Assembly: GCA_020724775.1 (NCBI GenBank)
Contig: DYGG01000005.1
Coordinates: 49,902-89,998, forward strand
Reading direction: 5' to 3'
Source: Ignavibacterium sp.
Lineage (GTDB): Bacteria; Zixibacteria; MSB-5A5; GN15; PGXB01
DNA: 40,097 nucleotides
Both the position numbers and the translations under genes were made by a program. The notes below the pieces were generated by a model, which saw only the letters and a list, made by a program, of their open reading frames with translations, did not search any database and was not told where the DNA came from. Shown here piece by piece: positions 9,100-16,690 of this stretch; position 1 is the stretch's first letter; every line of letters starts with the position of its first letter.

Positions 9100-9867
9100 T
9101 CAGAGGTTAAGTTTTGCCATCATCTGGCGGGCGTTCTTGACAGCCTGTCCGAGGTGGCAATTGTTAAAAAATACGAATGTCTTGTTTACCTGGCCTTCTA
9201 ACTGACGAACCTTATTCTTCCATTCCTCCAGTTCCTGGTCGGAGTAATCGTAATCATACCGAAGCGCCCCTCCCTCCCACCACTGAGAAGCGTTCCGACC
9301 ATGAAGTCGTAAATAGGCAGTATCGGAGGAAATCTTCAGTTCCGGTTTCAATAGACCCGGCAGTTGCGGCTCATCTACTGAGACATATGGTACCCGCGCC
9401 GATTTGAGCGCTTTGAATGTGTCGGGATTATCCCAACTACTATGGCGAAATTCGACAAAAAACGTGTCTGGAGGAAAGTCCTGCGAGCATTCGGCAATAT
9501 ACTTAAGATTTGACAGGCTGTATTTGAAGGAATAAGGAAATTGCGCCAGCACTCCTTTGAGTTTACCGGAATCCCGCATCGGTTTCAAGCACTCCAGAAA
9601 CGGCTGGCGGGCGTCATCCCTTTCACGACGTTTATGAGTGTATTTTTCGGGGGTCTTGACTATGAACTCGAATTCAGCAGGAGTCTTGCGGTCGATATTC
9701 GCCATTACCGCCGGATGGGGAATCCGATAATACGTGGAATTGATTTCCACGGCTGGGAAGAACTTCATATAGTGGTCGAGCATCTTCCCTTTTTCAATTT
9801 GTTCCGGATAGAAATTGCCGCGCCAGTCTTCAAAACTGTACCCTGATGTTCCCACTCTTATTATCAT
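9100..9867 (-). CDS. DUF72 domain-containing protein (YecE family)
   Basis: A 255-residue protein covering a whole DUF72 domain, a TIM-barrel-like family of unknown biochemical function. The N-terminal IRVGTSGYSFEDWRG, the EINSTYYRIP segment (about residues 41-50), the FEFIVKTPEKYTH segment (about 66-78) and the C-terminal VFFNNCHLGQAVKNA are the usual conserved blocks. There is no signal peptide, so it is probably cytoplasmic. It sits downstream of the zinc-ribbon gene on the same strand but has its own promoter-like pair and no Shine-Dalgarno sequence, so it may be translated from a leaderless transcript. Family assignment is firm; function is unknown. Confidence 0.9.
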   Translation of the reverse strand: MIIRVGTSGYSFEDWRGNFYPEQIEKGKMLDHYMKFFPAVEINSTYYRIPHPAVMANIDRKTPAEFEFIVKTPEKYTHKRRERDDARQPFLECLKPMRDSGKLKGVLAQFPYSFKYSLSNLKYIAECSQDFPPDTFFVEFRHSSWDNPDTFKALKSARVPYVSVDEPQLPGLLKPELKISSDTAYLRLHGRNASQWWEGGALRYDYDYSDQELEEWKNKVRQLEGQVNKTFVFFNNCHLGQAVKNARQMMAKLNL

Positions 9868-9876
9868 ATTACCGAA

Positions 9877-9905
9877 ATACTAAATTATGCTACGTGAAAA
9901 GTAAA
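9877..9905 (-). promoter_or_regulatory. Candidate promoter for the DUF72 gene (leaderless start likely)
   Basis: On the minus strand: TTTACT (9900-9905), a 17-base spacer and TAGTAT (9877-9882), only 9 bases before the ATG at 9867. Transcription would begin about 3 bases before the start codon. No ribosome binding site is visible, which agrees with a leaderless mRNA. Confidence 0.4.
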
Positions 9906-9922
9906 GTATAGATTCATCGGTT

Positions 9923-10042
9923 TCACTTTTTTTTGCTTCTCTGGAAGCGGACTCTTGCGCAGCCGCGGCAGACCCATTTCCGCTGCTTATGAAAGGAGTG
10001 CTTCAGTTCTTTCATCGGACGGCGACAGCGGGGACAAATCAT
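9923..10042 (-). CDS. Small zinc-ribbon protein (39 aa)
   Basis: A 39-residue open frame easily missed by length filters. It begins MICPRCRRPM and ends with a basic tail QRSKKK. Two CxxC pairs, CPRC (residues 3-6) and CRGC (26-29), are spaced as in a single zinc ribbon. Lysine and arginine make up about a third of the chain, which suggests nucleic-acid or ribosome contact; that role is an inference. The ATG overlaps the stop of the upstream membrane-protein gene as ATGA, so translation is probably coupled. It is the last gene of the five-gene operon 9923-12955. The frame, the cysteine pattern and the overlap together make it a likely real gene. Confidence 0.72.
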   Translation of the reverse strand: MICPRCRRPMKELKHSFHKQRKWVCRGCARVRFQRSKKK

Positions 10043-10653
10043 TTAAGATAATGGAGAAAATCGGTTAAGAGGAAATCGACTCTTCCTATTAGAGTTGACA
10101 TACGTGACATTACGGTATAACCAAAGGTCGCCCCGAAGAAAATCATCATGAAGTATGTCCCAATCTTCGCAAAACTACCCAGAAAACCTTTGTGCTCGCG
10201 GCTGAAGTAGAAGTACGCCAGTGTTGACAATAACCCGACCAGGACAACTAGCCCGGAGAAATTAAACTGCCCACCGGCTGTTACTAAGGGCTGAATGGAA
10301 TTAGAAACCTGGCGAAGGGTGCGTTCATAGAGCATCGCTGGAATAGCGGAGCCGGCGCCGGCGCCTATCATCAGGGCAAGAGGAATCCGGGATAGCCACC
10401 CCAATCGTCGGCTGAACCGGCTGAACATCATAAGACCAAGAAGTAAAGGTACTATCAAGAGCAACTGTCCGTGACTGAAAAGTGGATACACCAATTTATC
10501 CAGAATGGCGGTTTGCCAGAATGTGACCAAGGCATAACCGATTGACAGACCAATGAGCAGCGACTCGGCGAATTTGTAAACCGGATTGTCCCGGTAGAGG
10601 AAGGAATAAATTGCCAGAGTAAGAAGTCCGGCGGCAACAGCGCCCCAGTCCAT
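10039..10653 (-). CDS. Uncharacterised polytopic membrane protein (about 6 TM)
   Basis: 204 residues with about six hydrophobic segments (roughly residues 3-20, 31-50, 60-78, 88-106, 130-150 and 160-180). I recognise no catalytic motif. The start codon follows the stop of the upstream gene directly (TAGATG), and the stop overlaps the next gene as ATGA. This is the fourth gene of a tight operon of membrane or exported proteins (9923-12955). Together with the 205-residue membrane protein at 11460-12077 it could form the membrane part of a complex. No homologue is recognisable by eye, so function is not assigned. Confidence 0.8.
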   Translation of the reverse strand: MDWGAVAAGLLTLAIYSFLYRDNPVYKFAESLLIGLSIGYALVTFWQTAILDKLVYPLFSHGQLLLIVPLLLGLMMFSRFSRRLGWLSRIPLALMIGAGAGSAIPAMLYERTLRQVSNSIQPLVTAGGQFNFSGLVVLVGLLSTLAYFYFSREHKGFLGSFAKIGTYFMMIFFGATFGYTVMSRMSTLIGRVDFLLTDFLHYLK

Positions 10654-11460
10654 CTACTTCCCCCCTTTCCGTCGTTTGAAATAGGCGATATTTCCGGCAA
10701 TCACCAGCAGAACAATAAAGATATGCGCCGCAGTCTGCGAGAGCAGAGCCCGATTCGCCTTGCCCGGCAAGCCAAGGATTCCCTCGTATTCGGCGGCGCC
10801 GACAATCCCCCCTACCGCGGAGTAGAGTTGGCCTGAACTCAGGTATGGGTCATAAGTTGTAATCATGGCGGCGGTAAAACCTCCAAGAATCGTCAGACCA
10901 TGTTTCTTGCCGGTATATTCGATCCATTGCACCGTCCGGTCGCCGTCCGCCAGAGATATGACTGCCGCAATCTGCCGATAGTTTTCGACACCGCTCATCA
11001 GCGGAATCTCTGCCAGATAATTGCCGAGATAATCCTGAGGAAACACCTGTCTGATAGACTCGCCCATGCCCAGTATGGCAGAGATATGTTGCGGCTTGAA
11101 ACCAAGAAAGACATAATCTTCACCGTATTTCTTGCCATACTCAGCCGCAAGTTTATTCAATGTCTGGTATCCGATAGCGGTTCCCTCGGCAAATAGAGAC
11201 ATCCCAATTACCCGTTGATTCCTGCTGAAAAGATGGCGGAGAATTATATAACTGATCGGCTGGATTTCGGGGAGTGAGGATGCCTCGTGGTCAAAGGAAA
11301 CAATGACCATAGAAGATGGCGGAAGACTTTCAATTAAGTCATATGACTTTTGCACAGAAGGTGAGGTCGGGATTCTCCATTTAAGAGTGATTATATATGA
11401 AACAACAATCACTGCAAAGAGCGACGCAAATATGGTCCAGCGGATTTTCTGATTATTCAT
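10654..11460 (-). CDS. Uncharacterised protein with N- and C-terminal TM helices and a central extracytoplasmic domain
   Basis: About 268 residues from the ATG at 11460, which overlaps the upstream stop as TGATG with GAGAGG 6 bases before it; a GTG at 11463 is an alternative start. One helix spans about residues 9-27 and another about 240-258, followed by a basic tail FKRRKGGK. By the positive-inside rule both ends face the cytoplasm and the domain of about 210 residues between them lies outside. That domain looks like an alpha/beta fold and includes the segment GGIVGAAEYEGILG just before the last helix. I recognise no enzyme motif. It is the third gene of the operon 9923-12955. Confidence 0.8.
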   Translation of the reverse strand: MNNQKIRWTIFASLFAVIVVSYIITLKWRIPTSPSVQKSYDLIESLPPSSMVIVSFDHEASSLPEIQPISYIILRHLFSRNQRVIGMSLFAEGTAIGYQTLNKLAAEYGKKYGEDYVFLGFKPQHISAILGMGESIRQVFPQDYLGNYLAEIPLMSGVENYRQIAAVISLADGDRTVQWIEYTGKKHGLTILGGFTAAMITTYDPYLSSGQLYSAVGGIVGAAEYEGILGLPGKANRALLSQTAAHIFIVLLVIAGNIAYFKRRKGGK

Positions 11461-12077
11461 CACTGACCTCTCAAGTAGGTCCTTTCCAGGCCGAGGATGA
11501 CACGGAGCGCGGTGGTCATCGAGCCTAGACCGATGCCGATTAATATTGCTCTCCGGGCGGCCATAGAAGGATAGTCCTGAATCCAGTAGGTCAGTTCGGG
11601 TATTGTATCGGAGAGGTATGCCATAATCGGCATTCTACCGAGGAGGACAATCAGTGCGGCGACGAGCAGAATTGTGGCTTGCAGGTTTCTGGCGCGAAAA
11701 CCGCGAAAGGAAGCCGATGCCACAAAAAACGCCAGAAGAGAAAACACGGTTGCCTGCATCGGGGCTTGCAGGTTGTCGAATGTCCAGAGAAAGGGGGAGC
11801 CGATTTTGGTGCCCCCGATGATAGCCAAAAGCGGCATACTAATCAGAGCCAAAAGGCTGACAGTCTTAAAGGGACGCTCCTTTCCGCGCCGAATCGCTCT
11901 CATACTGTTGTTCATGAAAGCAGCAACTCCGACAAAGAGCGTAAAGGCAAAGATAATCTGCCACCAGTCATTGACCTGATTAAACATGGCACGGGCAACT
12001 GGATGCGCCGAAAAGTACTGCAGAAACATTATCAATCCGGCGACAAGGCAAACTATAAGAGGAATGCGGGAAGACAT
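11460..12077 (-). CDS. Uncharacterised polytopic membrane protein (about 6 TM)
   Basis: About 205 residues. The start is placed at the ATG at 12077 because it overlaps the upstream stop as TGATG; a GTG at 12089 is possible. Hydrophobic segments lie at roughly 5-25, 38-56, 74-92, 102-120, 128-146 and 175-195, giving about six helices. The short basic loop MRAIRRGKERP between helices 2 and 3 should face the cytoplasm. No family motif is recognised. Together with the polytopic protein at 10039-10653 and the two single-domain partners it probably forms a membrane complex, an inference from gene order and coupled junctions. Confidence 0.8.
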   Translation of the reverse strand: MSSRIPLIVCLVAGLIMFLQYFSAHPVARAMFNQVNDWWQIIFAFTLFVGVAAFMNNSMRAIRRGKERPFKTVSLLALISMPLLAIIGGTKIGSPFLWTFDNLQAPMQATVFSLLAFFVASASFRGFRARNLQATILLVAALIVLLGRMPIMAYLSDTIPELTYWIQDYPSMAARRAILIGIGLGSMTTALRVILGLERTYLRGQ

Positions 12078-12955
12078 CAAAATTTCCACCAGTCAGAGGA
12101 AGGATTCAGGGTTGACCAGATAACGGCAACCAGCACGAAAACGGCAATAAGCAACTTGAGGATATCCTGAGCCTTTACGGTGGAGAGAATAACCCTGTCA
12201 TTGGTGAGATACCCGGAAGCGGCAAATAGTTCCTCCCCTATCAGCGTGTAATCACAGGCAACAATGAAAAAAGCCAGTTGTATAGTAGAATCGGTTCCGG
12301 CGATCTGAATGGCGCCGATGGCATTGCCGGTTTCCGCCATAATCAGCGATTCCGCTTCAAATGTACCAAGAAGAAAGACCGATGCAGGTCGGGTGCGGCT
12401 AATGATGCCGTCAACCGCAGCAGCGTAACCGAACTGTGACGATGAGATATAGAAAATGTCATCGGGATTGTACCGGTCAGGATAACCGGCTTTGATATAA
12501 CCTTCTTTTACCACTTCCTGGGCGACAGCCATAATCACGGGGTCATGGGTGGGATATATCAGACGGCAATCATAGGAGGCGGTTTTCTCGGCAACATTGG
12601 AGAGGATATTCATGGAGGCTATGGTGGTCGGTCGCTGTATGTCGCCACCATATCCGGGCGTGAAGACGATAGCCGTCCCCATCTCGGTGGCGCGGCCCAC
12701 GGCTTCCTCAACCGCTTTAAGCCCCGGAATTTCCCGGATAAACAAATGCTTCTTCCTGCCGATTACCCAGACGGCATATAGCACTGCCGCTATGGAAACC
12801 AGAGAAGCAATCAGAGCCGGAAGGGTTCTTCTGTCGAACCAGGCTGTTTCCGTCTGAGGACTATCAGCGGCAATTATCGGCGATGCTATCAGAAAGGAAC
12901 TAAGCGGCAGAATGACAGCAAACAAAACTATCAATCTGAGCGACGACGTTCTCAT
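12077..12955 (-). CDS. Uncharacterised membrane-bound protein, possibly DUF6754 family
   Basis: About 292 residues from the ATG at 12955. A longer reading to 13054 would overlap the divergent gene and is rejected. N-terminal hydrophobic segments lie at about 4-27 (signal-like) and 43-62, and a C-terminal helix at about 265-282. Between them is an alpha/beta domain with the segments FTPGYGGDIQRPTT and FLLGTFEAES. The basic GRKKH after the second helix suggests that this domain faces the cytoplasm. From memory it resembles DUF6754, but I cannot check this. It is the first gene of the five-gene operon and has a promoter-like pair directly at its start. Function unknown. Confidence 0.78.
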   Translation of the reverse strand: MRTSSLRLIVLFAVILPLSSFLIASPIIAADSPQTETAWFDRRTLPALIASLVSIAAVLYAVWVIGRKKHLFIREIPGLKAVEEAVGRATEMGTAIVFTPGYGGDIQRPTTIASMNILSNVAEKTASYDCRLIYPTHDPVIMAVAQEVVKEGYIKAGYPDRYNPDDIFYISSSQFGYAAAVDGIISRTRPASVFLLGTFEAESLIMAETGNAIGAIQIAGTDSTIQLAFFIVACDYTLIGEELFAASGYLTNDRVILSTVKAQDILKLLIAVFVLVAVIWSTLNPSSDWWKF

Positions 12956-12962
12956 AGTTGAT

Positions 12963-12991
12963 ATTAAATTTTCTCCGGCAGGCAAAATCAA
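12963..12991 (-). promoter_or_regulatory. Candidate promoter for the five-gene membrane operon
   Basis: On the minus strand: TTGATT (12986-12991), a 17-base spacer and TTTAAT (12963-12968). The -10 lies 7 bases from the ATG at 12955, so transcription would begin at or next to the start codon. No Shine-Dalgarno sequence is present. A leaderless transcript is likely if this is the promoter used. Confidence 0.45.
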
Positions 12992-13004
12992 CAAAAAGTT
13001 TAAC

Positions 13005-13033
13005 TTGACATTGAGGTCAGCGCCTTTTATTTG
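13005..13033 (+). promoter_or_regulatory. Candidate promoter for the sugar ABC transporter operon
   Basis: A perfect TTGACA (13005-13010), a 17-base spacer and TATTTG (13028-13033). The ATG at 13044 is only 10 bases after the -10, so the mRNA would carry almost no leader, and no clear Shine-Dalgarno sequence is seen. It is arranged back-to-back with the promoter of the minus-strand operon. Confidence 0.45.
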
Positions 13034-13043
13034 ATAGGCTATT

Positions 13044-14273
13044 ATGAAAAGCATATCTATTTCTTTCGCAATATTGGCGCTGTTGCTTCTGCTTCAATGC
13101 GGAGGCGGCAAGACCGACGGAGTCGTCATTGAATGGTGGCAATTCTGGACCGACCCGGCAATAAAACCAACTATTGAAAAAATGATTGCTGATTACGAAG
13201 CGGCGAATCCGGGCGTTAAAATCAATATTACCGACTTAACCTGGGCGAATGGACATGAAAAAATCGTTATCGCTTTTTCATCGGGTACGGCGCCCGATAT
13301 AGTAGAATTGGGATCGGATTGGATTTGGGAGTTCGCTTCAACCGGTCAGATTGCACCGATAACCGATGAAGTAGTGAAGGACACGTCCCTCTTCCATGGC
13401 TGGACGCCGGCGACTCTGGACAGTCAGATTTACGCTTTCCCCTGGATTCTGGGTACGAGGGTGCTTTTTGTCAACAATGCGCTCTCAACCAGAGCCGGAC
13501 TGAAAGACAAATATGTCCCCGCCAACTGGGAACAGATGAAACTCCTCTGTTACAAGATTGATTCGCTGGGTGAGGATATCTATGGTTTTGGCGCAAACGC
13601 CGCCGAAAAACATACTTTGTATAAGAAATTTCTCCCGTTCTACTGGTCTACCGGGGGGAGAATAATCAGCGAAGATGGCAAATATGCCGTAATTTCCAGT
13701 GATAGGTGTTATCAGGCTTTGAAATTTTATAAGGAACTGTCCGACAGTTGTGGCATGATTGACACTCAGAGACGACTGGAAGATGCTTTTCTTGCCGGAA
13801 AAGTCGGCGTTATCATATCCGGCGACTGGCTCCTCAAGAGAATTAAAAGGGGAAATATAAATATTGATTTTGTCACTTCACTGATACCCGGACCGGAATA
13901 TCCCGGGAAATCGTTTGTGGGCGGGGAATATCTGGCGGTAAGCAGTAAATCACCGCATCAAAGAGAGGCTATACGCTTTATCAAATATCTCACTTCAAAA
14001 GAGAATCAGATACTTTTCTGCAAGACAAACTACTCCGCAAATCCGTCGCATAAAGAAGCGGCTCTTGACCCGTTTTTCAAGGATGATCCCAACCTCATGA
14101 CCTTCGTTTCGCAACTGCGTCTATCCGAATTTCCTCCGCCGGACCCGCAGTGGGTTTATATCGAGGATATTATCGAGACCATGCTGGAGGAAATTCTGTT
14201 TAAGAATGCGCCCATGGTGGAGACACTGTATGAAGCGCGCAATAAAATCCAGAAATTAATTGACAGCAAATGA
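13044..14273 (+). CDS. Extracellular sugar-binding lipoprotein of an ABC importer (family 1 SBP)
   Basis: 409 residues. A lipoprotein signal ends in the lipobox LLLQC (Cys19). The mature part begins with the typical ITFWxxW-like opening (VVIEWWQFWTD, about 30-40) followed by FSSGTAPDIVELGSDW (about 81-96), the usual layout of MalE-like type-I sugar-binding proteins. The C-terminal helices (SPHQREAIRFIKYLTSKENQ, about 300-320) fit as well. Its stop overlaps the first permease gene (ATGA), so the three genes form one unit. The family binds oligosaccharides or polyols and delivers them to the inner-membrane permeases. Which sugar cannot be told from sequence. Confidence 0.92.
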   Translation: MKSISISFAILALLLLLQCGGGKTDGVVIEWWQFWTDPAIKPTIEKMIADYEAANPGVKINITDLTWANGHEKIVIAFSSGTAPDIVELGSDWIWEFASTGQIAPITDEVVKDTSLFHGWTPATLDSQIYAFPWILGTRVLFVNNALSTRAGLKDKYVPANWEQMKLLCYKIDSLGEDIYGFGANAAEKHTLYKKFLPFYWSTGGRIISEDGKYAVISSDRCYQALKFYKELSDSCGMIDTQRRLEDAFLAGKVGVIISGDWLLKRIKRGNINIDFVTSLIPGPEYPGKSFVGGEYLAVSSKSPHQREAIRFIKYLTSKENQILFCKTNYSANPSHKEAALDPFFKDDPNLMTFVSQLRLSEFPPPDPQWVYIEDIIETMLEEILFKNAPMVETLYEARNKIQKLIDSK

Positions 14274-15130
14274 AGAGGCAGATCCTCGCCGGTAATTTCC
14301 TTGCCTCGCCCTGGATTGTGACCTTCCTGGCTTTCTGGCTTTTTCCTTTGTTCTATTCGTTCTTCCTCGGATTTACCGATTTCCGCTTAATGCGCCCCGA
14401 TTATAACTGGGTCGGATGGGAGAATTACATAAACCTGTTCCGGGACAAAGCCTTTATCGAGGCGCTGATAAACACTTTCATTTTTGTCATCGGCACGATT
14501 CCGTTTACGACCGTCATCGCGCTGATTCTGGCGCTTCTGGTAGAAAAAAAGATTCCCGGTCAGGCGCTCTTTCGCTCCGGATATTTTGTACCGTCGATTA
14601 CTTCAATGGTTGTCATCGCGCTTGTCTTCACCAATCTCTATTCACGCGACGGTTATCTCTTCCTGCTGGCTAAGATGCTGGGGATGCATCCTCCCGAAAA
14701 CGGCTTTCTTCTTTCCAGCAAAACGGCGCTGCTATCCATCATGGCGATGGATATTTGGATGTCGGTAGGTTATTACATGTTGATATTTCTAGCCGGGCTG
14801 AAGGCGATACCGGAAGAGTTGTATGAAGCGGCATCGGTTGCCGGAGCCAGCGGCCGTCAGAAGTTCCTGCATATTACTCTACCGCTACTGAATCCGGTCA
14901 CTGTCTTTGTCATAGTTATAAACAGTATAAAATCATTTCAGGTTTTTACTGAGATTTATGTCATGACCAAAGGGAAATATGGCACATCCAGCGCCGTCTA
15001 CTTCATATATGAATCCGGATTAAACCGTTTTGAATTCGGTTATGCTTCCGCCGCCGCTTATCTGCTTTTCGTCATTATTGCCATATTCTCTATCCTGCAA
15101 TTGGGGCTGATGCAAAGGAAACACTATTGA
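14270..15130 (+). CDS. Sugar ABC transporter permease (MalF-type)
   Basis: 286 residues with six predicted membrane helices. The cytoplasmic EAA loop, which contacts the ATPase, is EAASVAGASGRQKFLHITLP (about residues 184-203). The N-terminal PWIVTFLAFWLFPLFYSF is typical of CUT1-family UgpA/MalF-type permeases. It overlaps the binding-protein gene by 4 bases upstream and the second permease by 4 bases downstream (TTGA). It forms the heterodimeric channel with the product of 15127-15930. No ATPase gene accompanies the set. Confidence 0.93.
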   Translation: MKRQILAGNFLASPWIVTFLAFWLFPLFYSFFLGFTDFRLMRPDYNWVGWENYINLFRDKAFIEALINTFIFVIGTIPFTTVIALILALLVEKKIPGQALFRSGYFVPSITSMVVIALVFTNLYSRDGYLFLLAKMLGMHPPENGFLLSSKTALLSIMAMDIWMSVGYYMLIFLAGLKAIPEELYEAASVAGASGRQKFLHITLPLLNPVTVFVIVINSIKSFQVFTEIYVMTKGKYGTSSAVYFIYESGLNRFEFGYASAAAYLLFVIIAIFSILQLGLMQRKHY

Positions 15131-15930
15131 AAGCGGTTCGACTCATTGCTCTTTCTCTCGTGCTGGCGCTGATGATATTTCCGCTTCTCTGGATGTTTCG
15201 CGTTTCTCTGATGCCGCCCGGCGCGGGCTTATCCCTGGAAGAACTGATTTCCCCGGCGTTGTCGCTTCTTCCCTATCAGGATATCCTGACTTCGGGCAAG
15301 ATGGCTCTATTTTTTTTCAATTCCCTTCTGGTTGGGGTTGTTGTCACCGTCGCTAACATTCTTTTTTGTTTTCTCTCAGGATACGCTTTTGCGCGACATC
15401 CGTTCCCGGGACGCCGTTTCTGGTTCTACTCGGTTCTATTTGTCTTAATGATACCATCACATATTGTCATTGTGCCGCTCTATATAATGCTTCACAAATT
15501 GGGAATGTACGATACCTACTGGGCGCTGATTCTCCCCTTCGCTGTAAATCCTATCGGAATCTTTTTGGTGCGGCAGTACCTGGAGACCTTGCCGACATCA
15601 ATGGAAGAAGCGGCACGAATAGATGGAGCATCGGAATTGCAGATAATTTTCAAAGTTGTTATGCCCCTCTGTAAGCCGGCTTTGGCCGTGCTGGCGATTC
15701 AGGTCTTTTTGACCAACTGGAATTCCTTCTTATTTCCCCTCATATTTACCAGTTCCGAATCGGTGCGGACCCTTCCGGTAGCGTTGGCTCTATATCAGGG
15801 ACATCAGGCGATCGATTGGTCTCATCTGATGGCCGGTTCCTCGCTGGCGGTTATTCCTGTACTGGCAGTGTTTTTAGTTTTCCAAAGGCAGATAGTTTCC
15901 GGCATTACTGCCGGCGCCGTGCGTCAATAA
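15127..15930 (+). CDS. Carbohydrate ABC transporter permease (MalG-type)
   Basis: 267 residues, starting with a TTG that overlaps the preceding stop as TTGA. Six membrane helices are predicted. The EAA motif EEAARIDGASELQIIFKVVMP (about residues 161-181) and the upstream PSHIVIVPLYIMLHKLGMYDTY segment mark it as a UgpE/MalG-type CUT1 permease. It should pair with the preceding permease in the inner membrane. The operon seems to end here, and a strong promoter-like element follows. The ATP-hydrolysing subunit must be encoded elsewhere, perhaps a shared MsmK-like ATPase; that is an inference from its absence here. Confidence 0.93.
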   Translation: MKAVRLIALSLVLALMIFPLLWMFRVSLMPPGAGLSLEELISPALSLLPYQDILTSGKMALFFFNSLLVGVVVTVANILFCFLSGYAFARHPFPGRRFWFYSVLFVLMIPSHIVIVPLYIMLHKLGMYDTYWALILPFAVNPIGIFLVRQYLETLPTSMEEAARIDGASELQIIFKVVMPLCKPALAVLAIQVFLTNWNSFLFPLIFTSSESVRTLPVALALYQGHQAIDWSHLMAGSSLAVIPVLAVFLVFQRQIVSGITAGAVRQ

Positions 15931-15945
15931 ATCTGCTTTTTATTC

Positions 15946-15975
15946 TTGACAGCGGAAAGTAAATTCCGTTATTTT
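15946..15975 (+). promoter_or_regulatory. Candidate promoter for the OmpA-like lipoprotein gene
   Basis: TTGACA (15946-15951), an 18-base spacer and TATTTT (15970-15975, continuing TATTTTGG). It lies between the permease stop and the OmpA-like gene and gives a leader of about 42 nt that carries AGGAGG. Confidence 0.5.
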
Positions 15976-16023
15976 GGCGACTGAACAGCGACTGAGAAAA
16001 CAGAGAATTTATCAGGAGGATAT

Positions 16024-16617
16024 ATGATTGGAAAAATTTTAGTATCGTTTCTGCTCTCAGCGTTACTTCTGCTGGCAGGATGCGCCAGCAAAGGGTATGT
16101 GGATAAGAAAATGGCTGAGATGCAGGCCCAGGTCAGCACGGACGTGAGCAGTATTAAGTCTCAGACCGACAGCAACAGTGATGAAATAAAGAAGATGCAG
16201 GCGCTGACCACAGAGTTATCCGGTAAAGCCGATATGGCATTGAACAAGGCTAAAGGTTTCGAGGATTATCAGGTAATCTGGGAAGGAATCGTAAACTTTG
16301 ATTATGACAGCCATGAATTGACCCAGATAGCCCAAGACAATCTGGATGCGCTGGGACAGAAGATGGCGGATAATCCCCGCTCCATTCTTGAAATCGCCGG
16401 TCACACTGACCGCACCGGCTCCGCCAAGTACAACTTTCAACTCGGGCTTCGACGCTCTGAGTCGGTCAAAACATTTCTGGCTGACAAGTATGGAGTAGCC
16501 CTCTACCGGATGTTTATAGTCAGTTTTGGAGAGAATAAGCCGGTTGCCATGCCTGATGAAGCGAACTCCAATGCTAAGAACCGCCGCGTTGTGCTTAAAC
16601 TCTGGGGACCGATTTAA
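16024..16617 (+). CDS. OmpA/Pal-like peptidoglycan-associated lipoprotein
   Basis: 197 residues. The lipoprotein signal ends in the lipobox LLAGC (Cys20). Residues about 25-75 are rich in heptad-like hydrophobic and charged positions and may form a coiled coil, as in Lpp-like spacers. The C-terminal OmpA domain (about 85-195) has VNFDYDSHEL, then the diaminopimelate-binding Asp129 in GHTDRTG and Arg144 in LGLRRS, and NAKNRRV. The protein should be anchored in the outer membrane and bind peptidoglycan. The start is fixed by AGGAGG a few bases before the ATG. It has its own promoter-like pair and terminator and is probably a single-gene transcript. Confidence 0.95.
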   Translation: MIGKILVSFLLSALLLLAGCASKGYVDKKMAEMQAQVSTDVSSIKSQTDSNSDEIKKMQALTTELSGKADMALNKAKGFEDYQVIWEGIVNFDYDSHELTQIAQDNLDALGQKMADNPRSILEIAGHTDRTGSAKYNFQLGLRRSESVKTFLADKYGVALYRMFIVSFGENKPVAMPDEANSNAKNRRVVLKLWGPI

Positions 16618-16644
16618 GGCATTTAGCGGTTTTGAAATATGGAT

Positions 16645-16678
16645 AGGGGTCGACTCGCTGTCGGCCCTTCTTTATTTT
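16645..16678 (+). terminator. Rho-independent terminator after the OmpA-like gene
   Basis: A 10-bp stem (16645-16654 with 16660-16669, two G-T pairs) closes a 5-base loop TCGCT and is followed by CTTTATTTTC. It separates the OmpA-like gene from the convergent Big_5 lipoprotein gene. Confidence 0.7.
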
Positions 16679-16690
16679 CTCCCTAAGATG

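Noticed and set aside
10349-10366. Palindromic run of GGCGCCGGCGCC type (also near 24296-24309)
   Set aside because: Both lie in coding sequence for Ala-Gly or Ala-Pro stretches in genes with a taste for GCC/GGC codons; no sign of a regulatory site.
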